A DNA stretch of 64,000 bases from Desulfoluna butyratoxydans (GCF_900699765.1 NZ_CAADHO010000012.1:120873-184872); one strand, 5' to 3'; numbered from the stretch's first letter, positions 18,964-27,045 are shown. The notes: a model not told the origin generated them from the sequence alone. Translations and numbers: made by a program.

Positions 18964-19075
18964 GTAGCTACTCAGCCCAGAAGGGAGCCTCCGGCGGTAA
19001 GCCGGGGGCTCCTTGAAATCCTGTGCGGTTGTTGTGATACGAGTGCTCACACAGCTTTTTAAGGCCTGTGTTTGT
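18964..19075. repeat. Diverged relic of the 23550-23762 element (left end and interior)
   Basis: GTAGCTACTCAGCC (18964-18977), then GGAGCCTCCGGCGGTAAG and CCTTGAAA, match in order the left end of the element at 23550 (GTAACTATTCAGCT, GCCTCCGGCGGCAAG, CCTTGAAAG). Further right, TTTTTAAGGCCTGTGTTTGTTAAA matches its interior. A strong hairpin GGAGCC...GGCTCC (18984-19012) lies inside and may end the msbA transcript, but no T tract follows it. Confidence 0.55.
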
Positions 19076-19103
19076 TAAATCCGTCTTTATAAAATCAGCA
19101 CAA

Positions 19104-19141
19104 ACTAAAAAAGGCGACCCTTTTCAGGGTCGCCTTTTTTT
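19104..19141. terminator. Bidirectional intrinsic terminator between msbA and the IHF/HU gene
   Basis: GGCGACCC (19113-19120) pairs with GGGTCGCC (19127-19134). It is flanked by an A run on the left and a T7 run on the right, so it can stop transcripts from both convergent genes. Confidence 0.9.
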
Positions 19142-19164
19142 GCATCTGGGATCAGCGGTTGAGG

Positions 19165-19449
19165 TTAGTCGTCACCGTTGATTTTGTCGCGGAGTTTACC
19201 GGAACACTTGAAGGTCACTACCTTGCGATCCCGTAAAATCATTTCGGCTCCGGTGGCAGGGTTGCGGCCCTTTCGCTCACCCTTGGTTTTGATGCAGAAC
19301 TTGCCGAAACGGGAGATGAGGACATCCTCGCCTACGGCCAGGGTGTCTTTCATGATGGCCAGCAGTTTTTCGATGATATCTACGGAACGCTGCTTTGAAA
19401 ATCCCATCTCGCTTACGCGCATCACAATGTCGTTTTTTGTAAGTGTCAT
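19165..19449 (-). CDS. HU/IHF-family DNA-bending protein (IHF alpha-like)
   Basis: 94 residues. MTLTKNDIVMRVSEMGFSKQ is followed by the family signature GFGKF-like ISRFGKFCIKTKGERKGRNPATG, whose arm carries the Asn-Pro intercalating residues. The spacing and the LTK start are closest to IHF alpha. It bends DNA in nucleoid organisation and assists sigma-54 promoters; one such promoter is proposed at 27000. An HU-like role is the alternative. A bidirectional terminator lies 24 bp downstream. Confidence 0.85.
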   Translation of the reverse strand: MTLTKNDIVMRVSEMGFSKQRSVDIIEKLLAIMKDTLAVGEDVLISRFGKFCIKTKGERKGRNPATGAEMILRDRKVVTFKCSGKLRDKINGDD

Positions 19450-19539
19450 ACCAACATACTCCTGAAATTTTTGCTGCTTTGAATGCCCCCACTTGCGGGC
19501 ATTGATAATACATATGGTGAGTTTTAGACTCGACGTCCC

Positions 19540-19866
19540 CTAAGCGGGGTAGGTGCCGTGTCTGAAAATATAGTCAAAATAATAGTCGTCGTATCCCTGG
19601 TCCACGGGGGAGGCGCTCCTGTCCTCTTCCTTGGCTTTGAGGGAACGTTTCCAAAGATCCCGCGCGTATTCGAACAAAACGGTCTTCAGCAACTCGGGAT
19701 TGGGCGTGATCTCACAGTTGTCCACCACGAACTCGCCGGTCCCGTCGATGAGGACCCGTGTGCTTCGTGCAAACTCAGTGTCATCCATCTCTCCGGATTC
19801 ATGCATGGCATAAAAATCGGAGATCACCTTTTTGGCCGTTCCTTCAATGGCGTCGATACAATTCAT
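19540..19866 (-). CDS. Hypothetical protein, 108 residues
   Basis: Acidic soluble protein (MNCIDAIEGTAKKVISDFYA...). No signal peptide, membrane segment or motif I recognise. Codon use resembles the neighbouring core genes, so it is likely real. It is upstream of and co-oriented with the IHF/HU gene, but the 90-bp gap leaves operon status open. Confidence 0.55.
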   Translation of the reverse strand: MNCIDAIEGTAKKVISDFYAMHESGEMDDTEFARSTRVLIDGTGEFVVDNCEITPNPELLKTVLFEYARDLWKRSLKAKEEDRSASPVDQGYDDYYFDYIFRHGTYPA

Positions 19867-20468
19867 AGCTCAGCTGACGATATCCTTGGTCTGTGTGGCT
19901 GTTTCGGACATCCACGGCTCGGCTCCCCTTGATTCCACGGTTGTAACAGCATGGTGTGTTGCAACGCGGATGGGCTACGACATCATGTATGTCGTCGCCC
20001 CTTGGCAGAGGGATTTTGTGCCTCCGTGACGGATGTTCTTACACAAAGTTTTTTTAGATATACGGATATGTTATCCTTGTCAAGCATTGAGTGTAAAAGA
20101 TCTTCTCGACTTCAAGCCCCAAGACCGGGAGACCCCCATGCAACGATGGTTTCTGTCATGCATGGTGCGGTTCCCTGCAGGGGATGCAACTGTCGCGATT
20201 TCCCATACCCACGTGTGGTTATATCGTTTGAGGGTTGCCTGTCAAGGGGTTTGTCCCCCACCAAGGCTTTTGGTATGCAATATGAAAATCAAGCGGGGGC
20301 GGCTGCCCGGTGCCTTCCGGGGAGAAGGCGTCCCTTGGCAATTGATTTCCTGCTCTAAAATTCATATGCTCGACGGAAAGGATTTGCCCCTGGGGCGTCC
20401 CGGGAAGGGCTCGCCATGGGGTGGGGCCGGGTAACGATCATTGTGTTTCAACGTGTATGGGAGTGACT
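19867..20468. other. 600-bp gene-free stretch with a possible structured RNA
   Basis: No convincing gene. Two overlapping frames (19951-20358, 20033-20434) have unnatural composition and no ribosome site. Within it, TTGCC (20235-20239) and CAAGGG (20243-20248) can pair with CCCTTG/GGCAA (20332-20341), enclosing GCCTTC...GAAGGC (20312-20329). This could be a small RNA or a leader of the phosphatase gene; the support is only pairing by eye. Confidence 0.3.
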
Positions 20469-21179
20469 ATGGGTGATGAGGGGCTTGGCCGGGCGACGGT
20501 TGAGGTGGTGCGCCGCCTCCGGGATGAAGGGGTAACAAACCAGGTGGTGCTGATGCGGCATTCGGCACGCCATTACAGCGACGATCCCAGGCTGGATCCT
20601 TTTATGGGGCTGACGGACGAGGGCAAACGGGCCTCCCTGGCCTTTGGGAAAGACCTCGGGGCAGAGGTGCCTGTCACCCCGTGCTCCAGTTATATAGGCC
20701 GGTGCATTGAAACTGCCTACCTTCTGCAGCGGGGAAGCGGTTGTGCGGCGGAAAACCTCAATACCCTCGAAGAGGCCCTCTCTCCATTTTATGTAAAGGA
20801 CATTGAGCGCACCGTGGGCCTGATTCTGGAACACGACCTCACCGGGTTTATCCGGCGCTGGATGGACGGGGCGTTTCCCACAGAGGTGATGGAACCGGCA
20901 GACCATGCCGCCTCCGTCATGCTGTCCTTTGCGGACGCGCGCCTTGCCGAAGGGGGCCCGGGGCTCACTGTGGCCGTGACCCATGACTGGAACCTCTTTG
21001 CCGTCAAGGAGCACGCCCTGCAACTGGCCCATGAAACCTGGGGCAAGGTGGGGTACCTCGAAGGGGTGGTGCTGTTCCGTGACGGTGAGCGTCTTATGGC
21101 TGCCAACCATCAGCGGGAACCCGTTGCTGTGGATGAGGCCCTTCGGTCGGTGACGGAGGTGTCGACGGTCCATGGGTGA
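20469..21179 (+). CDS. Histidine phosphatase (phosphoglycerate mutase-like) family protein
   Basis: 236 residues. The catalytic motif is LMRHSAR (RHS instead of the usual RHG), with a second conserved His in VTHDWN near the C-terminus. Members range from phosphoglycerate mutases to phosphoprotein phosphatases, so the substrate is unknown. I start at ATG 20469, which has GGGAGTGACT in front, rather than at the upstream ATGs. It overlaps ttcA by 8 bp, so the pair is co-translated. Confidence 0.75.
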   Translation: MGDEGLGRATVEVVRRLRDEGVTNQVVLMRHSARHYSDDPRLDPFMGLTDEGKRASLAFGKDLGAEVPVTPCSSYIGRCIETAYLLQRGSGCAAENLNTLEEALSPFYVKDIERTVGLILEHDLTGFIRRWMDGAFPTEVMEPADHAASVMLSFADARLAEGGPGLTVAVTHDWNLFAVKEHALQLAHETWGKVGYLEGVVLFRDGERLMAANHQREPVAVDEALRSVTEVSTVHG

Positions 21180-21945
21180 GGACAGGAAACCAAAGCAGCG
21201 GGATAAACTCCGGCGCCACCTTGCCTGGCGAGTGGCCAGGGCCGTTCGGGAATACCAGATGGTGGGGGAAGGGGATCGCCTTATGCTCTGCCTCTCCGGC
21301 GGGAAAGATTCCCTGACCATGGTGGATCTCATGGTCTCCTACCGACGGCAGTGCAAAGAGCGGTTTGACATGGCGGTGGTCTTCCTCGATCACGGCTTCC
21401 CGGGCTTTGATGGGGCGTTTTTGCATCGGCACATGGCCGGGGTGGACCTTCCCTTTGAGGTGATCCGCCAGAATATATGGAAGACCCTTCAGGAAAAGTG
21501 CCCGGATGGCAAAAACATGTGCGCCCTCTGTGCCCGGCTCAGGAGGGGCGCCCTTTATGCCCATGCGGCATCCAACGGATTTTCCCACCTTGCCCTGGGC
21601 CACCACATGGACGACATGGTGGAGACCCTGCTGCTCAACCTTTTTTACGGGGGAATGATGAAGGGGATGCCCCCGAAGCTGGTCACCCGCAAAGGGGACT
21701 TGACCGTGATCCGGCCCATGGCCTTTGTGGCGGAGGCGGATATCGTCCGGTACCAGCGCCTTGCCGGGTATGAAACAGCGCCAAAGGATCTGTGCGGGGC
21801 AGGTGAAAACGAAAAACGGCGCGAGATCAAAGAGATTCTTGCCGGGTGGCGGAAACAGCATCCCGGCCGTGTGGAGAAAATTTTTCACGGGATGGGGCAC
21901 GTGGTCCCTTCCCATCTTGCGGACACCTCGCTTTTTGACTTTTAA
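21172..21945 (+). CDS. ttcA: TtcA-like tRNA 2-thiocytidine synthetase
   Basis: 257 residues. PP-loop SGGKDS (about 43-48), CALC motif (about 118-121) plus a third cysteine in DLCGAGENEKR, and the characteristic TtcA tail VVPSHLADTSLFDF. TtcA uses a [4Fe-4S] cluster on these three cysteines to thiolate C32 of some tRNAs. At 257 residues it is somewhat shorter than the enteric enzyme. It starts inside the 3' end of the histidine phosphatase gene. Related TtcA-like proteins with other targets cannot be excluded. Confidence 0.83.
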   Translation: MGEDRKPKQRDKLRRHLAWRVARAVREYQMVGEGDRLMLCLSGGKDSLTMVDLMVSYRRQCKERFDMAVVFLDHGFPGFDGAFLHRHMAGVDLPFEVIRQNIWKTLQEKCPDGKNMCALCARLRRGALYAHAASNGFSHLALGHHMDDMVETLLLNLFYGGMMKGMPPKLVTRKGDLTVIRPMAFVAEADIVRYQRLAGYETAPKDLCGAGENEKRREIKEILAGWRKQHPGRVEKIFHGMGHVVPSHLADTSLFDF

Positions 21946-22006
21946 GCCGGAACGGTCCGGAGTAAGGTAGACCGTTAACCCATGCATCTCCAACGATGAG
22001 GAGCCG

Positions 22007-22534
22007 ATGGCCATGATGTCTACACATCCGCCTGCACATGCCGGGGGGCTTCCCCGGGCGTTGTCCTGCCCTGGGGGCACAGGTTGTTTTATTCCCATGG
22101 AAACCAGGGATTGCCCGAGGAAAAAGGGGGGGCGCACCGGAAAGGCCTGGGAGCCAGCGCGCGAGAAAGGGATCGCCACCGAAGCGGTGGGCCATTCCGG
22201 CGGCGGGGTGGTCATTGTCTGCGCTACCTGCGGGTTCCCCATTACGCGGGATAACGCCCGCATGGAGGTGGGGGGATCCCATACCCACGGTTTTGCCAAC
22301 CCCCACGGCCTTTATTACGAAATCGGGTGCTTTGCCTCGGCTCCGGGTTGCAGCTTCTCTTCGGATTCGTCCGCCGAATTTTCCTGGTTTGCGGGGTATC
22401 GGTGGCGACTGGCCGGTTGCCGGGGGTGCGGTTCCCACATGGGATGGCTCTTTGAGTCCAAAACCGGTTCCTTTGCGGGCCTGATCCTTTCCGCCCTGAC
22501 CCGGGAAGAAGAGGGGGGAGAGGCGAGAGGGTGA
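22007..22534 (+). CDS. CULT-domain (cereblon-like) protein
   Basis: 175 residues. The first ~68 are low-complexity and basic. The rest is a CULT domain: zinc site CATCG (CxxC), then HTHGFANPHGLYYEIGCF, then WFAGYRWRLAGC and a second CxxC (CRGCGSHMGW). This matches the thalidomide-binding domain of eukaryotic cereblon and of small bacterial proteins such as that of Magnetospirillum. The three-tryptophan ligand cage is plausibly W in FSWFAGY, YRWRL and HMGWLF. ATG 22007 follows GAGGAG; ATG 22013 is also possible. The physiological ligand in bacteria is unknown. It lies behind ttcA with 61 bp between. Confidence 0.8.
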   Translation: MAMMSTHPPAHAGGLPRALSCPGGTGCFIPMETRDCPRKKGGRTGKAWEPAREKGIATEAVGHSGGGVVIVCATCGFPITRDNARMEVGGSHTHGFANPHGLYYEIGCFASAPGCSFSSDSSAEFSWFAGYRWRLAGCRGCGSHMGWLFESKTGSFAGLILSALTREEEGGEARG

Positions 22535-22565
22535 AAAATAAGGTCAAATGGCCAAATGACCAAAT

Positions 22566-22620
22566 GGCTAAAGGCTAAAGGCTAAAGGCTAAGGGCTAAG
22601 GGCTAAAGGTGAAGGGCTAA
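22566..22620. repeat. Tandem heptamer repeat (GGCTAAA/GGCTAAG)
   Basis: About eight imperfect copies of GGCTAAR lie between the CULT gene and the MtnX-like gene, preceded by an AAATGGCC-type repeat (22545-22565). It carries no gene; it may be slippage-prone and alter spacing in the leader of the downstream gene. Confidence 0.75.
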
Positions 22621-22686
22621 GGGGTTAAGCATTGGGTTCGTCGATTGGGTGTTATGGCGAGAAAGAGATTTTCAGGGAGGCAGTTT

Positions 22687-23325
22687 TTGGCACAGCGTAT
22701 TGTTTTTTGTGATTTTGACGGCACCATCACCGAGCGGGACGGGTTTGTTAGCGTATGCAAAACCTTTGCGCCCGAGGCGGTAAAAACCTGGCTTCCCGGA
22801 GTTATGGACGGAAGCATCACCCTTCGGGAGGGACTCACCAGGATCCTTGAGACCATTCCCTCCTCACAGTATCCGGCCATGCTGGACCATTGCGAGACGG
22901 TTCCCATGAGGCCCGGGCTGGAAGAGCTTATCGACTGGCTGGCCGAGCGGGAGGTGCCCTTTGTGGTTATCTCCGGCGGGCTCAAGGGGCTGGTGCTTCG
23001 AAAGCTTGGGGACCTGGCCCATAAGGTTGCGGCTGTCTATGCCCCGGACCTTGAGGTGAACGGGCCTTTATTAAAGGTGGTCAGCGATTTCCCCGGCGAG
23101 ACAGAGCTCCTGGCCAAGGCCGATGTCATGGCCGCCTATACCTTTGATGAGTCCGTGGCCATCGGCGACGGGATTACCGATTATAATATGGCCAAAACGG
23201 CTGATCGGGTCTTTGCACGGCGGCAGCTGGCAGAGCACATGGAGGCCCAGTGCCTTCCGTTTCATCCCTGGACGGATTTTCATGCTGTTCGTGAGGTCCT
23301 GGCCTCGGTATGGGACACAAAGTGA
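22687..23325 (+). CDS. MtnX-like HAD-IB phosphatase
   Basis: 212 residues. HAD motif I FCDFDGTIT at the N-terminus, motif II VISGG, motif III/IV IGDGITDYNMAK. It resembles MtnX (2-hydroxy-3-keto-5-methylthiopentenyl-1-phosphate phosphatase of methionine salvage) and SerB. No other salvage genes are nearby, so the substrate is uncertain. The ATG at 22654 lacks a ribosome site; TTG 22687 has a perfect AGGGAGG six bases ahead and gives the family-typical start, so I chose it. Confidence 0.72.
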   Translation: MAQRIVFCDFDGTITERDGFVSVCKTFAPEAVKTWLPGVMDGSITLREGLTRILETIPSSQYPAMLDHCETVPMRPGLEELIDWLAEREVPFVVISGGLKGLVLRKLGDLAHKVAAVYAPDLEVNGPLLKVVSDFPGETELLAKADVMAAYTFDESVAIGDGITDYNMAKTADRVFARRQLAEHMEAQCLPFHPWTDFHAVREVLASVWDTK

Positions 23326-23549
23326 GTTGCTGCCCTGTGGACGTTTGCTCTATCTTGGGGCAATGACAACCATTGTCGCATGTGCCATGCTATGAATAAC
23401 GGGTCCGAAATAGAAATTGTCCGGCCTTCGGGGGTGTGGTAAGGGTAAACCCACGGGGGGCTTGTAACTGCCGGACGATGCGCGGTGAATCCGATGTGGG
23501 TACGTCGGGGGCTGCTTCCGGCAGATGGTATATTTAAGGAAAGGGAAAC
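23326..23549. other. Intergenic region with long-range hairpin, upstream of the MITE
   Basis: GTCCGGC (23419-23425) can pair with GCCGGAC (23470-23476), and CTGCTTCCGGCAG (23512-23524) is a small hairpin. A -10-like TATATT lies at 23529-23534. In the presumed ancestral, MITE-free sequence this is just upstream of the riboswitch. No gene is visible. I could not match the structured part to a known riboswitch class. Confidence 0.35.
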
Positions 23550-23762
23550 GTAACTATTCAGCTCAAAAAAATAGCCTCCGGCGGCAAGGTGTGCCACCTT
23601 GAAAGCAGATAGCAGATGTGTTTCGCCCCTCGTTCCTCGGGTCAAATCACATCTGCCTTTAAAGTAAAAATTCACTCAAAAAGTTTTTTAAAACCTGTTT
23701 GTTAAACTTTTTAAAAGTTTAGCCCCCGGCAGGGCCGCCGGAGGCATAAGCTGAATAGTTAC
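23550..23762. mobile_element. 213-bp MITE-like element with terminal inverted repeats and target duplication
   Basis: GTAACTATTCAGCT (23550-23563) is the exact reverse complement of 23749-23762. The inverted ends continue with a shared GCCTCCGGCGGC after a short gap. The 8-bp sequence AGGGAAAC flanks both sides (23542-23549 and 23763-23770), the signature of a transposition target duplication. No transposase is encoded. Ends beginning GTAA with an 8-bp duplication recall the IS66 family (from memory), so it may be mobilised by such an element. The interior holds a further hairpin around CAGATGTG...CACATCTG. Confidence 0.8.
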
Positions 23763-23848
23763 AGGGAAACAAGCCAAACCCGTCGTGAGGCGGGGACGGA
23801 AAGCCACGGGTCTTGATGGGTCAAGACAGCCGGGTTGCCCCCCGGGTG
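23763..23848 (+). promoter_or_regulatory. Cyclic di-GMP-I (GEMM) riboswitch aptamer
   Basis: Contains the GEMM-I core: GCCAAACC, P2 stem CCCGTC-GTGA-GGCGGG, junction GGGACGGAAAGCC, P3 stem GTCTTGA-TGGG-TCAAGAC and 3' segment AGCCGGGTTGCC. These match the conserved blocks (GACGnAAAGCC, AGCCGGGUUGCC) that contact c-di-GMP. It is followed within a few bases by an intrinsic terminator, so control is probably by transcription attenuation of the secreted FG-GAP gene. The MITE target duplication abuts its 5' edge. Confidence 0.88.
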
Positions 23849-23853
23849 ATTTC

Positions 23854-23882
23854 GGCTCATCCCCATGGGATGGGCCTTTTTT
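23854..23882 (+). terminator. Terminator of the c-di-GMP riboswitch expression platform
   Basis: GGCTCATCCC (23854-23863) pairs with GGGATGGGCC (23867-23876), followed by T6. A strong intrinsic terminator 85 bp ahead of the FG-GAP gene. Confidence 0.88.
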
Positions 23883-23967
23883 GTGCCCCCTTGTGGGGAC
23901 GGACGGGAGGTCTGTCCGGCGCAGGTCCCGGGCCCGTTTTCCTCCGGTAGTCTCTTTTTTTGTGGGG

Positions 23968-25185
23968 ATGCGTATGAGTCCGCAGAGTTATCGTCGGGTG
24001 CCCGTGGGGTTCGGTACATCCCGGGCTATGGGGTCTTGGGTCACATCATGTGTGGTGATGGCCTGCCTCACTGTGTTTTGCGTTGTCGCGCCCAATGCTG
24101 CGAAGGGCGAGGAGCCGGATGCGGCCCCCATCTCCTGGGATCGGTTCAGCGACACGATCATTCCTTCCTGCAGCCGTAACCTGGGGCGCAACCTGTCACC
24201 GACGGCCGCCGACCTGAACGGGGACGGGCGGGCCGAGCTGTATGTGGGGGCGTATGGAAAGCGGGTGATGGCCCTGGCCTGCTCTGCCATGGGCGGGGGA
24301 GCCTCAGGTGTCACCGCCAACCCTTTGGACGCCGTCACCATGTCCTATGAAAGCGATACCCCTTGCGTGGCCCTTGCCGATATCGACAACGACGGAGACA
24401 ATGATGCCGTCTGGTTTGATTTTCGTCCCATGGACAACCGCATGTCATCCGTTTACCTGAACAGAATGGTTTTCCTTAAAAATCAGGGGAGCCCTGTGGC
24501 TCCAGACTTCCAGATCGTGTCCGAGGAAGAAAATCCCTTTGCGGGCATTTCGTCTGAATGGCAGGGGACACCGGCCTTCGGTGATTTCGACGGAGACGGC
24601 GATGCAGACCTTATTTTCGGTGATCGCTCCGGGACGTTTCGCTATTGTCGGAACCTTCTTGTTGAAGAAGGGGGGGCCGTCTATGCCGAGATGATGGGAC
24701 GGCTGAACCCCTTCTTCGGCATTGATGTGGGGGACAACTCCAGCCCCGCCGTTCTGGATGTGGATGGCGACGGCGATCTGGACGTGGTGTCCGGGGAAAT
24801 CCGCGGGGGGCTTCGGTGGATTGAGAACATCACGGCATCAGGCGGTCCTCTGACTTTTGAACTCAGGGAGCCCTCCCGTTGCCCCTTTGCCGCGTTGTCC
24901 GTGGGGATTGCCACCATGCCTGCCGTCCTGGATTTGGACGGAGACACCGATCTGGATATTGTTGTGGGAAGCAGCCAGGGCCGTCTTGCCTTTTTGGAGA
25001 ATCCCTTTCTTCAGCCCGAGTCACCGCCACTCCAGGTGAAAAGCGCTGCGCCCAAGGATCATCAGGAGAACGTGGACCTGTCCGATGCACTGCTGGCGCT
25101 CAAGACCCTGGGGGGCGCCCTTGCAAAGGCCCTGGACCCCAAGACAGGCCAAGGCCCGGGTGACGGGGACGGTTCCCAGGAATGA
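23968..25185 (+). CDS. Secreted FG-GAP/VCBS repeat protein under c-di-GMP control
   Basis: About 405 residues. A long basic n-region and hydrophobic stretch (WVTSCVVMACLTVFCVVAPNAA) form a signal peptide ending near AKGEE. Five calcium-loop motifs follow at regular intervals: DLNGDGRAE, DIDNDGDND, DFDGDGDAD, DVDGDGDLD and DLDGDTDLD, each with a following VG/FG, typical of integrin-like FG-GAP propellers. Such proteins are usually surface or periplasmic and often adhesive. The riboswitch upstream suggests a role in biofilm or surface life (inference). ATG 23968 and 23974 are both possible; a start at 24028 would still keep the signal sequence. Confidence 0.78.
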   Translation: MRMSPQSYRRVPVGFGTSRAMGSWVTSCVVMACLTVFCVVAPNAAKGEEPDAAPISWDRFSDTIIPSCSRNLGRNLSPTAADLNGDGRAELYVGAYGKRVMALACSAMGGGASGVTANPLDAVTMSYESDTPCVALADIDNDGDNDAVWFDFRPMDNRMSSVYLNRMVFLKNQGSPVAPDFQIVSEEENPFAGISSEWQGTPAFGDFDGDGDADLIFGDRSGTFRYCRNLLVEEGGAVYAEMMGRLNPFFGIDVGDNSSPAVLDVDGDGDLDVVSGEIRGGLRWIENITASGGPLTFELREPSRCPFAALSVGIATMPAVLDLDGDTDLDIVVGSSQGRLAFLENPFLQPESPPLQVKSAAPKDHQENVDLSDALLALKTLGGALAKALDPKTGQGPGDGDGSQE

Positions 25186-25438
25186 ATCACGCCCGGTATT
25201 TTTCCCAAAAGGAACTCACAGCAACGGCTCCTTATTGAATTGGCTTGACCGTTTTCCCATGAAATATCCGGGGTAGGGAGGGGGCCATACCATATGCCCT
25301 TGCAAATGGATCATTGCGGGTATATTTTGAGTATATGCTCATAATTGCTACCGGGAGTGGAGGCACACGGCCTCCGAGCTTTTACCCACGGCGGCCGATC
25401 AGTTGCCAAGGACCGTTTTTTATCCTTATAGGTTTATC

Positions 25439-26776
25439 ATGAACTCATCACAGCCCACAGATCCCATGACCTCCGCCATTCTGGAGAGTATTTCCGACGG
25501 CGTGTTCACCGTGGACGAAGCCTGGCGAATTACCAGCTTCAACCGCGCAGCCGAAGCCATTACCGGTGTGGATCGTGAGGAGGCGCTGGGGCGGCCCTGT
25601 TGCGAGGTGTTGCGTGCAAGTCTCTGTCAGTCGGCCTGTCCGTTGAGACAGACCATGGCACAAGGCAAATCGCTTCTGGATATCCCGGCCTGGTTTGTGG
25701 ATGCCGATGGTGAGCGGGTTCCGGTGCGACTCTCCACGGCCATCTTGAGGGACGCCAACGGCAAGGTCCTGGGAGCTGCTGAAACCTTTCGGGACCTTCG
25801 GGAGTCCGTGGGAACGGATCGAATCCGTGAGGCCATGCGTCGATTCGGGGACCTTACAAGCCGCAGCCCGAAGATGCAGCAGATTTTCGCCATTCTGCCC
25901 AAGGTGGCGGCCAGCAGGAGTACGGTGCTTATCACCGGGGAGTCCGGCACCGGCAAAGAGGTGTTGGCACGGGCCATTCACGGGGCGGGTCCCAGGGCCT
26001 CAGCCCCCTTTGTTGCCCTGAACTGTGCGGCGTTTCCCGATACCCTCATTGAAAACGAGCTGTTCGGGCATGAAAAGGGGGCTTTCACCGGTGCGGACCG
26101 CAAGCGGGAAGGCCGCATTGCCCAGGCCGGTGGAGGAACCCTTTTTCTGGATGAGATCGGAGACATCTCATCGGCCTTTCAGGTGAGGCTGCTGCGACTG
26201 TTGCAGGAGCGAACCTACGAGCCCCTGGGGACGGGACGGACCGACAGCACCGATGCGCGATTTCTTGCCGCGACCCATCAGGACCTGTCGTCCCTGGTTC
26301 AACGGGGTCTGTTTCGAGAGGATCTGTTATGGCGGCTGGATGTCATTCGGATTCATTTGCCCCCTCTGCGCGAACGCAAAGAGGATATCCCCGATCTGGC
26401 CGACCGGTTTGCCCGGCGGTTCGGGCGACTTGCCGGGCACGAAGAGATGCGGATTCATCCTGTGGCCATGGAACGGCTCCTGGCCCACGACTGGCCGGGA
26501 AACGTTCGGGAGCTCGAAAATCGCATCGAGCGGGCAGTGGTTCTTGCCGGCAGCAATGAAATATTGCCGGAATACCTGATGGAGTCCTCGGAGCAGGGGG
26601 AAAAAAAACAAGAAGGGTTGGTGTCCGGCCGGGATGCCGCGGAGATTCGCATGATTCGCGACGCCCTGTCCCGTACCGACGGGAATCGCACGGCAGCCGC
26701 CAAGATCCTGGGCATCCATCGGAGCACCCTCATCCGGAAACTGGCGAGGTATGGGGAAACAGGAAATCGGGCATAG
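25439..26776 (+). CDS. Sigma-54-dependent transcriptional activator with PAS sensor
   Basis: 445 residues: PAS domain (about 10-120) with a cysteine cluster (CEVLRASLCQSACPL) that could hold a redox or metal cofactor, AAA+ domain with Walker A GESGTGKE, the sigma-54-contact loop GAFTGAD and Walker B LFLDEIGD, and a Fis-type HTH (TAAAKILGIHRSTLIRKL). ATG 25439 chosen over the frame start 25403. It resembles the activator of the Desulfovibrio orp genes (from memory). It lies next to two tandem 27-bp repeats and a -24/-12 promoter driving the NifX-like gene, its likely target. Confidence 0.88.
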   Translation: MNSSQPTDPMTSAILESISDGVFTVDEAWRITSFNRAAEAITGVDREEALGRPCCEVLRASLCQSACPLRQTMAQGKSLLDIPAWFVDADGERVPVRLSTAILRDANGKVLGAAETFRDLRESVGTDRIREAMRRFGDLTSRSPKMQQIFAILPKVAASRSTVLITGESGTGKEVLARAIHGAGPRASAPFVALNCAAFPDTLIENELFGHEKGAFTGADRKREGRIAQAGGGTLFLDEIGDISSAFQVRLLRLLQERTYEPLGTGRTDSTDARFLAATHQDLSSLVQRGLFREDLLWRLDVIRIHLPPLRERKEDIPDLADRFARRFGRLAGHEEMRIHPVAMERLLAHDWPGNVRELENRIERAVVLAGSNEILPEYLMESSEQGEKKQEGLVSGRDAAEIRMIRDALSRTDGNRTAAAKILGIHRSTLIRKLARYGETGNRA

Positions 26777-26873
26777 AAGAAAGGGGCAGGCTGTCACCGG
26801 GGAAAAGGACCGTCACTCGGTATGGGTGAATTCTATGGATTGCCCTGACGTCACTTACCCTTGCCTTATGGCC

Positions 26874-26932
26874 TGTTGCATCCTTGCGACAGGTGCAACA
26901 GGGGGTGGTGCAAGATTGCGACAGTTGCCACA
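26874..26932 (+). promoter_or_regulatory. Two tandem activator-binding sites (UAS)
   Basis: Two 27-bp direct repeats (26874-26900 and 26906-26932) share 21 of 27 positions and a common core TTGCGACAG. Each is itself an inverted repeat: the first is TGTTGCA-N13-TGCAACA, the second TGGTGCAA...TTGCCACA. They start 32 bp apart, about three helical turns, and sit 70-125 bp upstream of the -24/-12 promoter. This is the expected layout for enhancer sites of the sigma-54 activator encoded just upstream. Confidence 0.72.
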
Positions 26933-26999
26933 GGCATGTGTGAAGATGGTTTTGGAACTATGGTGCATGATATCGATGTGTTAAATGGAGAAAGCCCTC

Positions 27000-27016
27000 T
27001 TGGCATCGTTTATGCA
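27000..27016 (+). promoter_or_regulatory. Sigma-54 (-24/-12) promoter
   Basis: TTGGCATCGTTTATGCA has the essential GG-N10-GC spacing (GG 27002-27003, GC 27014-27015) and fits TTGGCAC-N5-TTGCA closely. It would start transcription near 27027, 19 bases before the NifX-like ATG and just ahead of its AAAGGAGGT ribosome site. Confidence 0.72.
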
Positions 27017-27045
27017 TTTTCTCCGGGTAAGAAAGGAGGTCTGCG

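Noticed and set aside
23394..23528. Cobalamin or molybdenum-cofactor riboswitch
   Set aside because: The long-range stem is real by eye, but the conserved sequence blocks of these classes are absent.
26953..26969. TTGGAACTATGGTGCAT as the sigma-54 promoter
   Set aside because: Spacing is GG-N9-GC, one base short; the site at 27000-27016 has the correct N10 and better placement.
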